NCBI GenBank assembly: GCA_016192455.1
Contig: JACPUC010000019.1
Coordinates: 124,001-188,000, forward strand
Reading direction: 5' to 3'
Origin: Candidatus Tectimicrobiota bacterium
Lineage (GTDB): Bacteria > JACPUC01
DNA length: 64,000 bases
The position numbers and the translations under genes were made by a program. This document shows positions 36,042 to 44,502 of this stretch, in pieces (position 1 is the stretch's first letter; every line of letters starts with the position of its first letter). Under the pieces are notes generated by a model. That model made no database searches and had not been told where the DNA came from. It worked only from the letters and a program-made list of their open reading frames with translations.

Positions 36042-38336
36042 CTACGCCACCGAGCCCAAGTGCGGCAGCGCTCGCCGATTGGGCGCCGAACGCGGCAGCT
36101 CGATGACGAACGTCGCGCCCTCGTGCTCGTTCGGTTTGGCGCAGATCGACCCACCGTGGTCCGCGATGATGCGGTTCACGATCGCCAGCCCAAGGCCGGT
36201 GCCGCGTTTCTTGGTTGAGAAGTAGGGCAGGAAGAGGCGCTCCAGGTCGTCGGCGCCGATGCCCCTGCCGTTGTCCCGCACCTCGATGCGCACGTGGTCC
36301 TCGGCGTCGAGGAGCTCGGTGCGGATGTCGACGCGTCCGCCGCTGCCGTTCATCGCTTCGATGGCGTTCTCGATCAGGTTGATGAAGACGCGCCGCATCT
36401 GCTCTCCATCGAGGCTCATGGTCGAAATCCGCGGGTCGTGGTGCGCCTCGATGCTGACGTAGCGGTGCGAGCTTTGGTAGAGGAGGACGACATCGTCGAT
36501 GATCTGGCGCAGCTCGTTGGGACGCGGCTTGGCCTCCGGCATGCGGGCAAACTTCGAGAACTCGTTCACCAGGGCTTTCAACCCTTCCACCTGTTCGATG
36601 ATGGTGCCCGTGCACTGCGCCAGGAGCTCGCCGAAATCGCCGCCGTTGCTGCGATACTGCCGCCGCAGCCGCTGCGCCGAGAGCTGGATCGGCGTCAGCG
36701 GGTTCTTGATCTCGTGGGCCAGGCCCCGTGCCACCTCGCGCCACGCCGCCACCTTCTGCGCCTTGATGAGCTCGGTGAGGTCATCGAACACCACCACCAT
36801 GCCACGGTAGGCGCCGGAGGCTTCGCAGAGCACGGCGACGCTCGTGAGCAAGGTGACGAGGCCGCGCTCGGTCTGCACGGTGATCTGATCCTCGATGCTC
36901 GGCCGCCGCTGCTCGTGCATGCGTCGGATGAGGTTGCGGATGAGGTTCAGCTCGCTGGCGTGAAAGACCTCCCGGTAGTGGCGCCCGCGCAGCGCTTCCG
37001 GGCGGCGCCCCAGGATGCGGGCGGCGGACTTGTTGATCGTTGAGATGCGCCCCGTGCTGTCGATCGAGATAACGCCGGTGGCGATGCTCTCCAGGACGGT
37101 CTCCATGTAAGTGCGGCGCTCGTCCAACTCGAGGTTGGACTGCTTCAGCTCGAGGTTGGCGCGATGCAGCTCCTGGCGGCTCTTGCGCAGGTCGTCCGTC
37201 ATCTGATTGAAGGCGCGCACCAGGGTCCCGACCTCATCATCGACCTGCACGTCGATGTGCACGTCGAGGTTGCCGGCGGCCACCCGCCGCGTCCCTTCGG
37301 CCAGCTCCTCGATGGGGATGGTGATGCGCTTGGCCAGGTAGAAGGCCAGCCAGGTCCCGGAGAAGACCAGAGCCAGGGTGATCATGAGGAAGGTCATGAT
37401 CTGCACCGAGGTGACCGGCTTGCGCAGAAGTTTCAGTTGTCGGTACTCCTCGAAGGTGCGGTTGATCGCCCCCATCCGGGCGACGAGGCTGCGAGGTACG
37501 TAGTACGATACGACAACCAGTCCGAGCGAGGGTTCCGCCGCGCTCTTGCGAATCGGCTGGATGCCGCGAATCACGTCACCCACCCCGACCGAGGCCACCT
37601 CGGTTGTCGCCTTGCCTTTCAAAGCCTGTTGCAAGACACCCTTGTCGACGCTCAGGAGGATATCGGGTTCGACGCTGGCCCGCTGCACGCCGTGCACCTG
37701 CTGGAGCTTCAAATCGAACACCTGCAGCGCGTCAAGGGGGTGATCACGGACCTCCGTGTCGAGCACCTTGGCGAGCTGCGAGTCATTCTCCTGCTCGAGG
37801 AGGTTGCCCTCCAGCACCTGCCGCATGACGCGCTCGGCGTAGAAGAGGGCCTGGCGTTCGGAGTTGCGGTAGTATTGCTGGGCCACGCTCAAGGAGTCGG
37901 AGAGCGCTTTCTCGACCTGGACGGTGAACCACCCTTCAATACTGCTGCGCACCAGACCGCTGGCAACGAGGAAGAGGAGGATCGAGGGAATCAGCGATAA
38001 GCCCACAAACGCCATGATGAGCTTGGAGCGAAAGCTCCCCCAGGCCTGGCGCCGGCGCTCCTCGAGGACAAATTTCACGAGGTTGCGCAGGATGAGGAGG
38101 ATCAGGAGACTGAGCAGGATGATGTAGAGGTGCTCGAGGGCGAAGACGACAATGTTATTCGCGAGGGACGTGGAGACCCGCAAGCCCTGCAGGTAGATGC
38201 GCACGGCGGTGAGCGCCAGCGCCAGAAGCGTCAAGGAGATGAGGAGGGTGCGGTAGCGCCGTCGCCGCAATTCAGGCAGCTCGCGCCCGGCGGGCGCGGC
38301 GGCGGGCGCGACGACCTTGGCATCAGCCTCTCTCAT
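36042..38336 (-). CDS. NtrY-like membrane sensor histidine kinase
   Basis: 764 residues. N-terminal transmembrane helices (~28-50, ~58-85, ~102-124), a periplasmic segment, another helix (~310-335), HAMP (TIPIEELAEGTRRVAAGNLD), a coiled linker, PAS (~400-510, ESIATGVISIDSTGRI), HisKA with the phospho-His in AHEIKNPLTPIQLSAQRL near residue 540, and HATPase_c (NLIENAIEAM, DNGRGIGADDL, GTGLGLAIV). The multi-helix head and NPLTPIQLSAQRL box are typical of NtrY. ATG 38336 overlaps the stop of the DUF4390 gene (ATGA), so they are coupled. Its partner is most likely the regulator-LpxC fusion just downstream. Confidence 0.93.
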   Translation of the reverse strand: MREADAKVVAPAAAPAGRELPELRRRRYRTLLISLTLLALALTAVRIYLQGLRVSTSLANNIVVFALEHLYIILLSLLILLILRNLVKFVLEERRRQAWGSFRSKLIMAFVGLSLIPSILLFLVASGLVRSSIEGWFTVQVEKALSDSLSVAQQYYRNSERQALFYAERVMRQVLEGNLLEQENDSQLAKVLDTEVRDHPLDALQVFDLKLQQVHGVQRASVEPDILLSVDKGVLQQALKGKATTEVASVGVGDVIRGIQPIRKSAAEPSLGLVVVSYYVPRSLVARMGAINRTFEEYRQLKLLRKPVTSVQIMTFLMITLALVFSGTWLAFYLAKRITIPIEELAEGTRRVAAGNLDVHIDVQVDDEVGTLVRAFNQMTDDLRKSRQELHRANLELKQSNLELDERRTYMETVLESIATGVISIDSTGRISTINKSAARILGRRPEALRGRHYREVFHASELNLIRNLIRRMHEQRRPSIEDQITVQTERGLVTLLTSVAVLCEASGAYRGMVVVFDDLTELIKAQKVAAWREVARGLAHEIKNPLTPIQLSAQRLRRQYRSNGGDFGELLAQCTGTIIEQVEGLKALVNEFSKFARMPEAKPRPNELRQIIDDVVLLYQSSHRYVSIEAHHDPRISTMSLDGEQMRRVFINLIENAIEAMNGSGGRVDIRTELLDAEDHVRIEVRDNGRGIGADDLERLFLPYFSTKKRGTGLGLAIVNRIIADHGGSICAKPNEHEGATFVIELPRSAPNRRALPHLGSVA

Positions 38337-39034
38337 AGCTCAGCTTCCCCTTTGGGGATCGTTGCCAGGGTGAACCGCGGCGAACTCTGCCAGTTCGTAT
38401 CAACATCCCAAAGCGAAACAAAGAAGAGCAGGTATTTGAGCGGGAAGATCAACTTGATGGACTTGATCTCGACCTTCGTGCGCACGTAGTACGTTCCCTC
38501 CTGCTTCAGGCGCGCCGGCGGCATGAGGGCCACGCGGTCAAGCCCCTGCAGGAGCTGCTTCACCTTGCTGAAATCTTTCTCGATGGTCTGCGTCGTCACG
38601 CCGCTCGCATCGGTGGTGAAGAGGTACTCCTTCTTGAGCGCATCGTACTTCACCGTCTGACGCACCGCCGTCTGAAAGTCGGTGGCATCGATGCGGAAAC
38701 GCCGGTGCCGGCGGAGCTGGATCAGGTAGGTGAAGGTCGTCGGAATACCGCTGTGAATGGCCTCCTTGATCTCCTCTGTAATTCCTCCCTCCATATTGGC
38801 ATAGACGTGCAGATGGGCTGGCGAGTTCGACACCCGCACCGACGTCAGCGAGGCGCCCTCGGCCCCCCCCAGGACGACCGCGCTGAGGAACAGACCGCCA
38901 AGGAGGATGAGGACACGCCGCCACGACGCCCCCTCGCGGCACCGCCATCCTCTCCCATCCCAGAGGTTTCGCCGCATCTCGGCGGAGGCTGCCCCGCAAC
39001 CACCTGGGGAGAATTGAGCAGAAGACGCCAGCAC
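38333..39034 (-). CDS. DUF4390 domain protein
   Basis: 233 residues with a hydrophobic segment at ~40-60 (VLILLGGLFLSAVVLGG), a likely export signal after an unusually long basic head, then a DUF4390-like domain (VSNSPAHLHVYANMEGGIT, EEIKEAIHSGIPTTFTYLI, FPLKYLLFFVSLWDVDTNW). Function unknown; the family is usually next to NtrY/NtrX genes, as here. GTG 39034 has GAGGAGG 6 bases upstream; ATG 38977 would give a normal signal peptide but lacks a ribosome site. An 8-bp stem (39045-39052 / 39059-39066) abuts the ribosome site. Confidence 0.85.
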   Translation of the reverse strand: MLASSAQFSPGGCGAASAEMRRNLWDGRGWRCREGASWRRVLILLGGLFLSAVVLGGAEGASLTSVRVSNSPAHLHVYANMEGGITEEIKEAIHSGIPTTFTYLIQLRRHRRFRIDATDFQTAVRQTVKYDALKKEYLFTTDASGVTTQTIEKDFSKVKQLLQGLDRVALMPPARLKQEGTYYVRTKVEIKSIKLIFPLKYLLFFVSLWDVDTNWQSSPRFTLATIPKGEAEL

Positions 39035-39501
39035 AATCTACCTCCTCGCGCCGGGGACGGCGCGAGCTACTGCGGGGGCTAGAACCTTAAGTACTTTCTT
39101 AAGACTTGTAAATCAAAGTCCCAAAAAAAACAAGCAGTAATTCTATCCCTCTGGCTCGCTCTCCGAACCGCCGAACGCCGCCCGCGGTTGGCGCCACCTG
39201 GCATGCGGCCTTCATTTGGACGCCTCAGGAGCGAGCGGCAAGCCAAGGGGGCATCGGCCAGCCGTGAGGACCAAGGAGAGGCGTCGAGCCCCGCCCGCAG
39301 GCCAACGCAAGCGGCGGCCGGCAAAACCGCTCCTCCCGTTGACCACGGCTGCTCGGTTGCACCGCGCGTTTCTCACCCCTACCTGCTGATCCAAACGGCA
39401 CGCACCAGGCACCCATTCCCCGCCACGAGGCTCCCTCACCCATCGGAACGGTGCATCCTCTTGAAGGATAACCGGCTGCGGGGACGAGATCGACCGGCGC
39501 C
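39035..39501. other. Spacer between galE-like gene and DUF4390
   Basis: 467 bases with no gene. The part next to DUF4390 has the 8-bp hairpin at 39045-39066 and an AT-rich patch (39088-39150) which may hold the promoter for the DUF4390-NtrY-LpxC unit; a weak candidate on the minus strand is TTGATT-17-TACTTA. The rest is GC-rich and featureless. Confidence 0.4.
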
Positions 39502-40431
39502 TCAGCGTTTTGCTTGACTCTGAAAGTAGGCCAGCGTGGCCCGGATGCCCTCGGGCAAGGAGACGCGCGGCTCCCAGCCGGTGAGGTGCCGCAGGCGCGC
39601 GGGGGAGACGGAGCTGTGGCGCTGCTCCCCCTCCTTCGCCGGGCCATGCTGGGGCACCCAGGCGCGCCCGGCGGCCTCGCCGATCATCCGGTGGATGTCG
39701 AGGATCGACGTCTCGCGGCCAGTGCCGACGTTGTAGATGCCGTCAAGGGGATGCGCCAGGAGCGCCAGGGCAGCCCGGCAGACATCCTCGACGTAGACGA
39801 AGTCGCGGCTCTGCTTGCCGTCCCCATTGATGACGGCGCGCCGCTGCTCCAGGACGGCCTTCGCAAAGATCGCCACCACGCCGGCTTCGCCGTACGGGTC
39901 CTGGCGCGGCCCGTAGACGTTCCCCAGCCGCAGGGCCTGCCAGCGCATGCCGTGGGTCTCTCCGTAGGCGCTCAGGTAGCGCTCCACAATCAGCTTGTGG
40001 ATGCCGTAAGGACAGGCGGGTTCAGTCACCGCCTCCTCCGTCGTCGGCAAGACCTCCTGCTCGCCATAGACGGCGCCGCCGGATGAGGCGAAGAGACAGC
40101 GCGGCACCCCCGCCTCGACGGCTGCCTGGAGCATCGTGATGGAGCCATCGACGTTGATCGCGGCATCTTCGATGGGATGCTCCACCGAGATGCGCACGCT
40201 GACTTGGGCGGCGAAATGCAGGATCGCATCAATCGTGGAACGGTTGAAGACCGAGCGCCAGACCTGGGCCTCGCGGATATCCCCGGCCGCGAAGTGAGCC
40301 TTGGGGTGAAGGAATTCCGCCTTGCCGGTGCTCAGGTTATCGAGCACCGTCACCTGGTGCCCCGCGGTCAGCAGGTGATCGACAAGATGGGAGCCGACGA
40401 AACCGGCACCGCCGCTAACGAGGAGATGCAT
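39502..40431 (-). CDS. NAD-dependent nucleotide-sugar epimerase (GalE-like extended SDR)
   Basis: 309-residue extended short-chain dehydrogenase. Rossmann motif GGAGFVGSHL near the start, DNLSTGKAEFL, HFAAQVSV, ASSGGAVYG with the catalytic Ser, and YGIHK with catalytic Tyr/Lys; the substrate end has RLGNVYGPRQDPYGEAGVVAIF. This profile fits UDP-glucose 4-epimerase-type enzymes for cell-surface glycans. ATG 40431 is used; a GTG at 40440 would add three residues. Lies 67 bases after mutS on the same strand; the link with mutS seems only positional. Confidence 0.9.
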   Translation of the reverse strand: MHLLVSGGAGFVGSHLVDHLLTAGHQVTVLDNLSTGKAEFLHPKAHFAAGDIREAQVWRSVFNRSTIDAILHFAAQVSVRISVEHPIEDAAINVDGSITMLQAAVEAGVPRCLFASSGGAVYGEQEVLPTTEEAVTEPACPYGIHKLIVERYLSAYGETHGMRWQALRLGNVYGPRQDPYGEAGVVAIFAKAVLEQRRAVINGDGKQSRDFVYVEDVCRAALALLAHPLDGIYNVGTGRETSILDIHRMIGEAAGRAWVPQHGPAKEGEQRHSSVSPARLRHLTGWEPRVSLPEGIRATLAYFQSQAKR

Positions 40432-40498
40432 GCTGGTCACTCATCCTGCCGCCCGCGCCTCGGCGCCCGACACACCGCCGCCGCGACGAACGGCGGCC

Positions 40499-43156
40499 TC
40501 AGCTCGGAGGCTCAAGCAGGCGCCGCAGCTCTTCGAGCAGGTTGAGCGCCTGCAGGGGAGTCAGGTGCTCGATGCTCAAGTCGCGCAGCCGCTGCAGCGC
40601 CGGGTGCTCCGGCTGGCCCGCGAAGAGACGCATCTGGTTCCCGATGCCCGCCGCGCCGCGCTGCGCAGCCCCGCGCGAGGCAAGGCGCTCGGCCTCGCCC
40701 CAGGCCTGGCGCTCGAGCTCCCCCAGACGCTCCTTGGCGCGCTCCACCACCCCTCGCGGCAACCCGGCCAGGCGGCCCACCTGGATACCATAGCTGCGAT
40801 CGGCGCCGCCGTCGAGGATTTTGTACAGGAAGATGATCTCGTCCCTCCACTCGCGCACCGCCACGTGGGCGTTCTGGATGCGCTCGTAGAGCGCCGCCAG
40901 CTCGGTGAGCTCGAAGTAGTGGGTGGCGAAGAGGGTCTTGCAGCGCAGGTGCGGCGCCTCGTGGAGGTGCTCGGCAACGCTCCAGGCGATGCTCACCCCG
41001 TCAAAGGTGCTCGTTCCCCGGCCGATCTCGTCGAGGATCACGAAACTGCGCGGCGTGGCGTTGTTCAGGATATTCGCCGTCTCCTGCATCTCGAGCATGA
41101 AGGTGCTTTGGCCGCGCACCAGGTTATCCTGCGCCCCGACGCGCGTGAAGATGCGGTCCACGAGGCAGATTTCCGCCTCCTCGGCGGGCACGAAGCTGCC
41201 CATGTGGGCCATCAGGACGATGAGGGCCACCTGCCGGATGTAGGTGGATTTGCCGGCCATGTTGGGACCGGTGAGGATGATGAGCTGGCGCTCCTCCTGG
41301 TCCAGGTGGCAGTCGTTCGGCACAAAGCGATCGAACCCCTGGAGCTGCTCGAGAACCGGATGCCGACCGCCCACGATGCGCAGCGCGCTCCCCTCGGTGA
41401 TGGTGGGTGCCACGTAGCGGTTGCGGTGTGCCACCTCGGCGAGGCTGCAGAGGACGTCGAGAGTGGCGATCGTCGCGGCGGCCTGCTGGATGCGCGCTCC
41501 CTGCCGGGCGACGCGCTGCAGCAGCGCCGCGAAGAGGTGGTGCTCGAGCTCGTTGGCGTGCTCCTGCGCGGTCAGAACCTTCTCCTCGTACTCCTTCAGC
41601 TCCGGCGTGACGTAACGTTCCGCGTTCACCAACGTCTGCTTGCGCTGGTAGTCCGCCGGCACGCGGTGCTGCTGCGCCTTCGTCACCTCCAGGTAGTAGC
41701 CGAACACCTTCGTGAAGCCGACACGCAGGGTGGGGATGCCGGTGCGCTGGCGCTCGCGCTGCTCGAGTTCCGCGATCCAGGTGCGATTGCTGCTGCCGAT
41801 GGTTCGCAGCTCATCGAGCTCGGCGTGGTACCCCGGCTTGATGAGGCCCCCCTCGCGCACCACGGCGGGGGGATCGTCGACGAGGGCGCGTTCGATCTCC
41901 TCGGCCTCCTCCGCGACGTTGTCCCAGCGCGCCGCCATCTCCGTGGCGAGCGCCGCCCGCAGGCCGCGCACGCAGGTCTCCAGGCTGGGCAGGGCGCGCA
42001 GGCCGCGTTGCACCGCCAGGAGGTCGCGCGGCGCCGCGGTCCCCAGGATGATGCGCGAGATGCTGCGTTCCAGGTCGGCGATCGGCTTCAGGTGCGTCCG
42101 CAGGTGCTCCCGGGCGCTGAGGTCCTCGACAAGCTCGCCAACCGCCGCGAGGCGTTGCCGGATGGCGGCGGCGTCGGCCAGCGGCTGCAGAATCCAGTGG
42201 CGCAGGAGGCGGGCGCCCATGGGCGTGAGGGTGGCGTCGAGGACGCCGAGGAGGCTGCCGCGCCGGCTCCCCTCGGACCACGACTGCACCAGCTCGAGGT
42301 TGCGCTGCGTGGCGGCGTCGAGGTAGAGGCAGTCCTCGGGCCGCTGGCGTCTGAGATGGCGCAGGTTGGCCAGGCTGCTCTTTTGCGTGTCCTGGAGGAA
42401 GAGGAGAAGGGCGCCGGCGGCGCCGATGCCGGCATCCGCGTCGGCGCAGCCGAAGCCTTCCAGGGAGGCGATCCTGAAGTGCTCGCACAGCAGGCGCTCG
42501 GCGCGCGCCCGCTGGAAGTGCCAGCTCGGCCGCTCGGTGCGCACGAGGTCGAGCTCGCGGCAGAGAACCGCCGCGACGGCGTTTCCCGCCGCCTCCCCCA
42601 GCCGTTCCCCGCCGGCATCCTTCGGGCAGAGGAGCTCGCGCGCCCCGAGGCGCACCAGCTCGTCGCGCAGGCGTCCGGCGCGGTCGGCGCCATGCAGCTC
42701 CGTGAGGAAGAAGGCGCCGGTCGAGAGATCGGCCGCGGCCAGGCCGAAGCAGTCCGTTCTCGGCGCCAGGCTTGCGAGGTAGTTGTTCGCGTCCTGCCGC
42801 AGCACCTCCGGGCTCGTCGCCGTGCCGGGGGTGACGACGCGCACCACGTCGCGGCGCACCAGACCCTTCGCCGTGCGCGGGTCCTCCACCTGCTCGCAGA
42901 TCGCCACGCTGCGCCCCGCCGTCACCAGCTTCGCGAGGTACCCCTCGACGGCATGGTAGGGCACGCCGCACATCGGGATGCGCTCGTTTTCCCCCTTCTG
43001 TCGCGAAGTCAGGGCGATGTCGAGGAGCGGCGCTGCTACCTCGGCGTCCTCGTAGAACATCTCATAGAAATCACCCATCCTGAAGAAGAGGATGCACTGG
43101 GGATGGCGCTCCTTCATCTCTTGGAACTGCCGCATCATCGGCGTGGGCTCGGACAT
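40499..43156 (-). CDS. mutS: DNA mismatch repair protein MutS
   Basis: 885 residues. Mismatch-recognition motif F30-Y-E32 ([13 protein letters not shown]), connector, lever and clamp domains, ATPase with Walker [10 protein letters not shown] near residue 630, and [14 protein letters not shown]-terminal dimerisation helix region ([14 protein letters not shown]) ends the protein. The ribosome site GGAGGAA precedes ATG. mutL is not in the window. Confidence 0.97.
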   Translation of the reverse strand: MSEPTPMMRQFQEMKERHPQCILFFRMGDFYEMFYEDAEVAAPLLDIALTSRQKGENERIPMCGVPYHAVEGYLAKLVTAGRSVAICEQVEDPRTAKGLVRRDVVRVVTPGTATSPEVLRQDANNYLASLAPRTDCFGLAAADLSTGAFFLTELHGADRAGRLRDELVRLGARELLCPKDAGGERLGEAAGNAVAAVLCRELDLVRTERPSWHFQRARAERLLCEHFRIASLEGFGCADADAGIGAAGALLLFLQDTQKSSLANLRHLRRQRPEDCLYLDAATQRNLELVQSWSEGSRRGSLLGVLDATLTPMGARLLRHWILQPLADAAAIRQRLAAVGELVEDLSAREHLRTHLKPIADLERSISRIILGTAAPRDLLAVQRGLRALPSLETCVRGLRAALATEMAARWDNVAEEAEEIERALVDDPPAVVREGGLIKPGYHAELDELRTIGSSNRTWIAELEQRERQRTGIPTLRVGFTKVFGYYLEVTKAQQHRVPADYQRKQTLVNAERYVTPELKEYEEKVLTAQEHANELEHHLFAALLQRVARQGARIQQAAATIATLDVLCSLAEVAHRNRYVAPTITEGSALRIVGGRHPVLEQLQGFDRFVPNDCHLDQEERQLIILTGPNMAGKSTYIRQVALIVLMAHMGSFVPAEEAEICLVDRIFTRVGAQDNLVRGQSTFMLEMQETANILNNATPRSFVILDEIGRGTSTFDGVSIAWSVAEHLHEAPHLRCKTLFATHYFELTELAALYERIQNAHVAVREWRDEIIFLYKILDGGADRSYGIQVGRLAGLPRGVVERAKERLGELERQAWGEAERLASRGAAQRGAAGIGNQMRLFAGQPEHPALQRLRDLSIEHLTPLQALNLLEELRRLLEPPS

Positions 43157-43223
43157 GCCCGTTCCTCCGGCGCGCTCTGCGCGGCCGCATCCTCCTCTCT
43201 TCCTGGCGGGCGCTGCGGCGACG

Positions 43224-44366
43224 TTACGGGTGCGGCGCGGGGCCTGGGAGGGACGCGCGGCTGTTCAGCAGAGGCTGGGGAATGCGCACCACCGACTCGC
43301 GCCGGAAGGCGAAGCTTACCTCCGCGCCGATGGCGAGGTCCAGCTCCCGCACCGCCTGCGCCGGCAGCTCGACCGCGAAGCGCACCCCGTCCCCCAGCTC
43401 GCGCAGCTCCAGGGTGGCGAAGGGTCCCTTCTGGATGATCGTGCCCACGCTGCCGCGATAGGCGTTCTCCCGCAGCGAGGCATGGATCGGCTGCCGCGGT
43501 CGCAGCACCTTGATCTCTTCAGGGCGAATGCTCACCTGCAGCTTCTGGCCGACGCCGCACGGCTCGTCCACCCAGGTCACGACGCGCAGCTCTGTCCCTT
43601 CGAGGACAAGGTCGGCGGTGCCCCGCTCCTGCCGCCGCACCTCCGCCAGGAAGATGTTCTTCGCCCCGAACGCCCGGGCCACCACGCGCGAGCGCGGCCG
43701 GTAGAAGACCTCCTCGCGATTGCCGATCTGCTCCACCTGCCCCTCGTGGAGGACGAGGATCTTCTCCCCCAGCATCAAGGCATCCTCGATATCGTGGGTG
43801 ACGAGCACGATGGTCATGCCGTAGCGCTGGTGGATCACCTGGAGATCGGCGCGCAGCCGCTCGCGACGCGGGTAATCGAGGGCGGCAAACGGCTCGTCCA
43901 GGAGGAGGACGAGGGGCTCGACCATCATCGCCCTGGCGATCGCCACGCGCTGCCGCTGACCGCCGGAGATTTGGTGCGGGTAGTGCTCGCTCAGGCCGCG
44001 CAGGCGCAAGGTCTGCAGGATCGCCTCGACGCGCGGCTTCGCCGCGGAGCGCTGCCGCCGCGGGATGCCGTAGGCGGCGTTTTCGAAGACCGTCATATGG
44101 GGGAAGAGGGCGTAGTCCTGGATGACGTAGCCGACGCGCCGCCGGTTGATGGGCAGGTTGATCTTCGCCTGGCTGTCGAAATAGACCACCTCGTCAACGC
44201 GGATGCGCCCGGCATCGGGGCGTAAAAGCCCGGCGATGCACTGCAAGGTGAGGGACTTGCCGGCCCCGGAGGAGCCAAAAAGGACCAGGAGCTCGCGCTG
44301 CGTCGTCACTTCCACATCGAGGCGGAAGTTCCCCAGCCGGGTATGGAGCGCCAGCTCAAGGGCCAT
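43224..44366 (-). CDS. ABC transporter ATP-binding protein with TOBE domain (ModC/CysA/PotA-like)
   Basis: 380 residues: ATPase 1-235 with Walker A GSSGAGKS (31-38), signature ISGGQRQR (133-140) and [12 protein letters not shown]-terminal TOBE-like domain ~290-365. The N-terminal segment ([18 protein letters not shown]) resembles ModC, the molybdate importer ATPase, but members of the sulfate and spermidine groups are alike, so the substrate is open. No permease or binding protein lies nearby. Ribosome site GGGAGA precedes ATG. Follows the cytochrome genes on the same strand. Confidence 0.9.
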   Translation of the reverse strand: MALELALHTRLGNFRLDVEVTTQRELLVLFGSSGAGKSLTLQCIAGLLRPDAGRIRVDEVVYFDSQAKINLPINRRRVGYVIQDYALFPHMTVFENAAYGIPRRQRSAAKPRVEAILQTLRLRGLSEHYPHQISGGQRQRVAIARAMMVEPLVLLLDEPFAALDYPRRERLRADLQVIHQRYGMTIVLVTHDIEDALMLGEKILVLHEGQVEQIGNREEVFYRPRSRVVARAFGAKNIFLAEVRRQERGTADLVLEGTELRVVTWVDEPCGVGQKLQVSIRPEEIKVLRPRQPIHASLRENAYRGSVGTIIQKGPFATLELRELGDGVRFAVELPAQAVRELDLAIGAEVSFAFRRESVVRIPQPLLNSRASLPGPAPHP

Positions 44367-44502
44367 GCAGGTCTCCCACCTTGGGGGCGGCGCGTCAATT
44401 CACGCCTACCGCCGTTGACGCCGCCGTATGAGCCTCGCCATCGAGGTGGGCGAGGAAAGGCAGAAATGCCGGCGGCGGCGGCGTGACGGCGGGGAGAGGG
44501 TC

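Noticed and set aside
40430-43438. 1002-codon plus-strand frame opposite mutS
   Set aside because: Shadow of mutS, no domain recognised.
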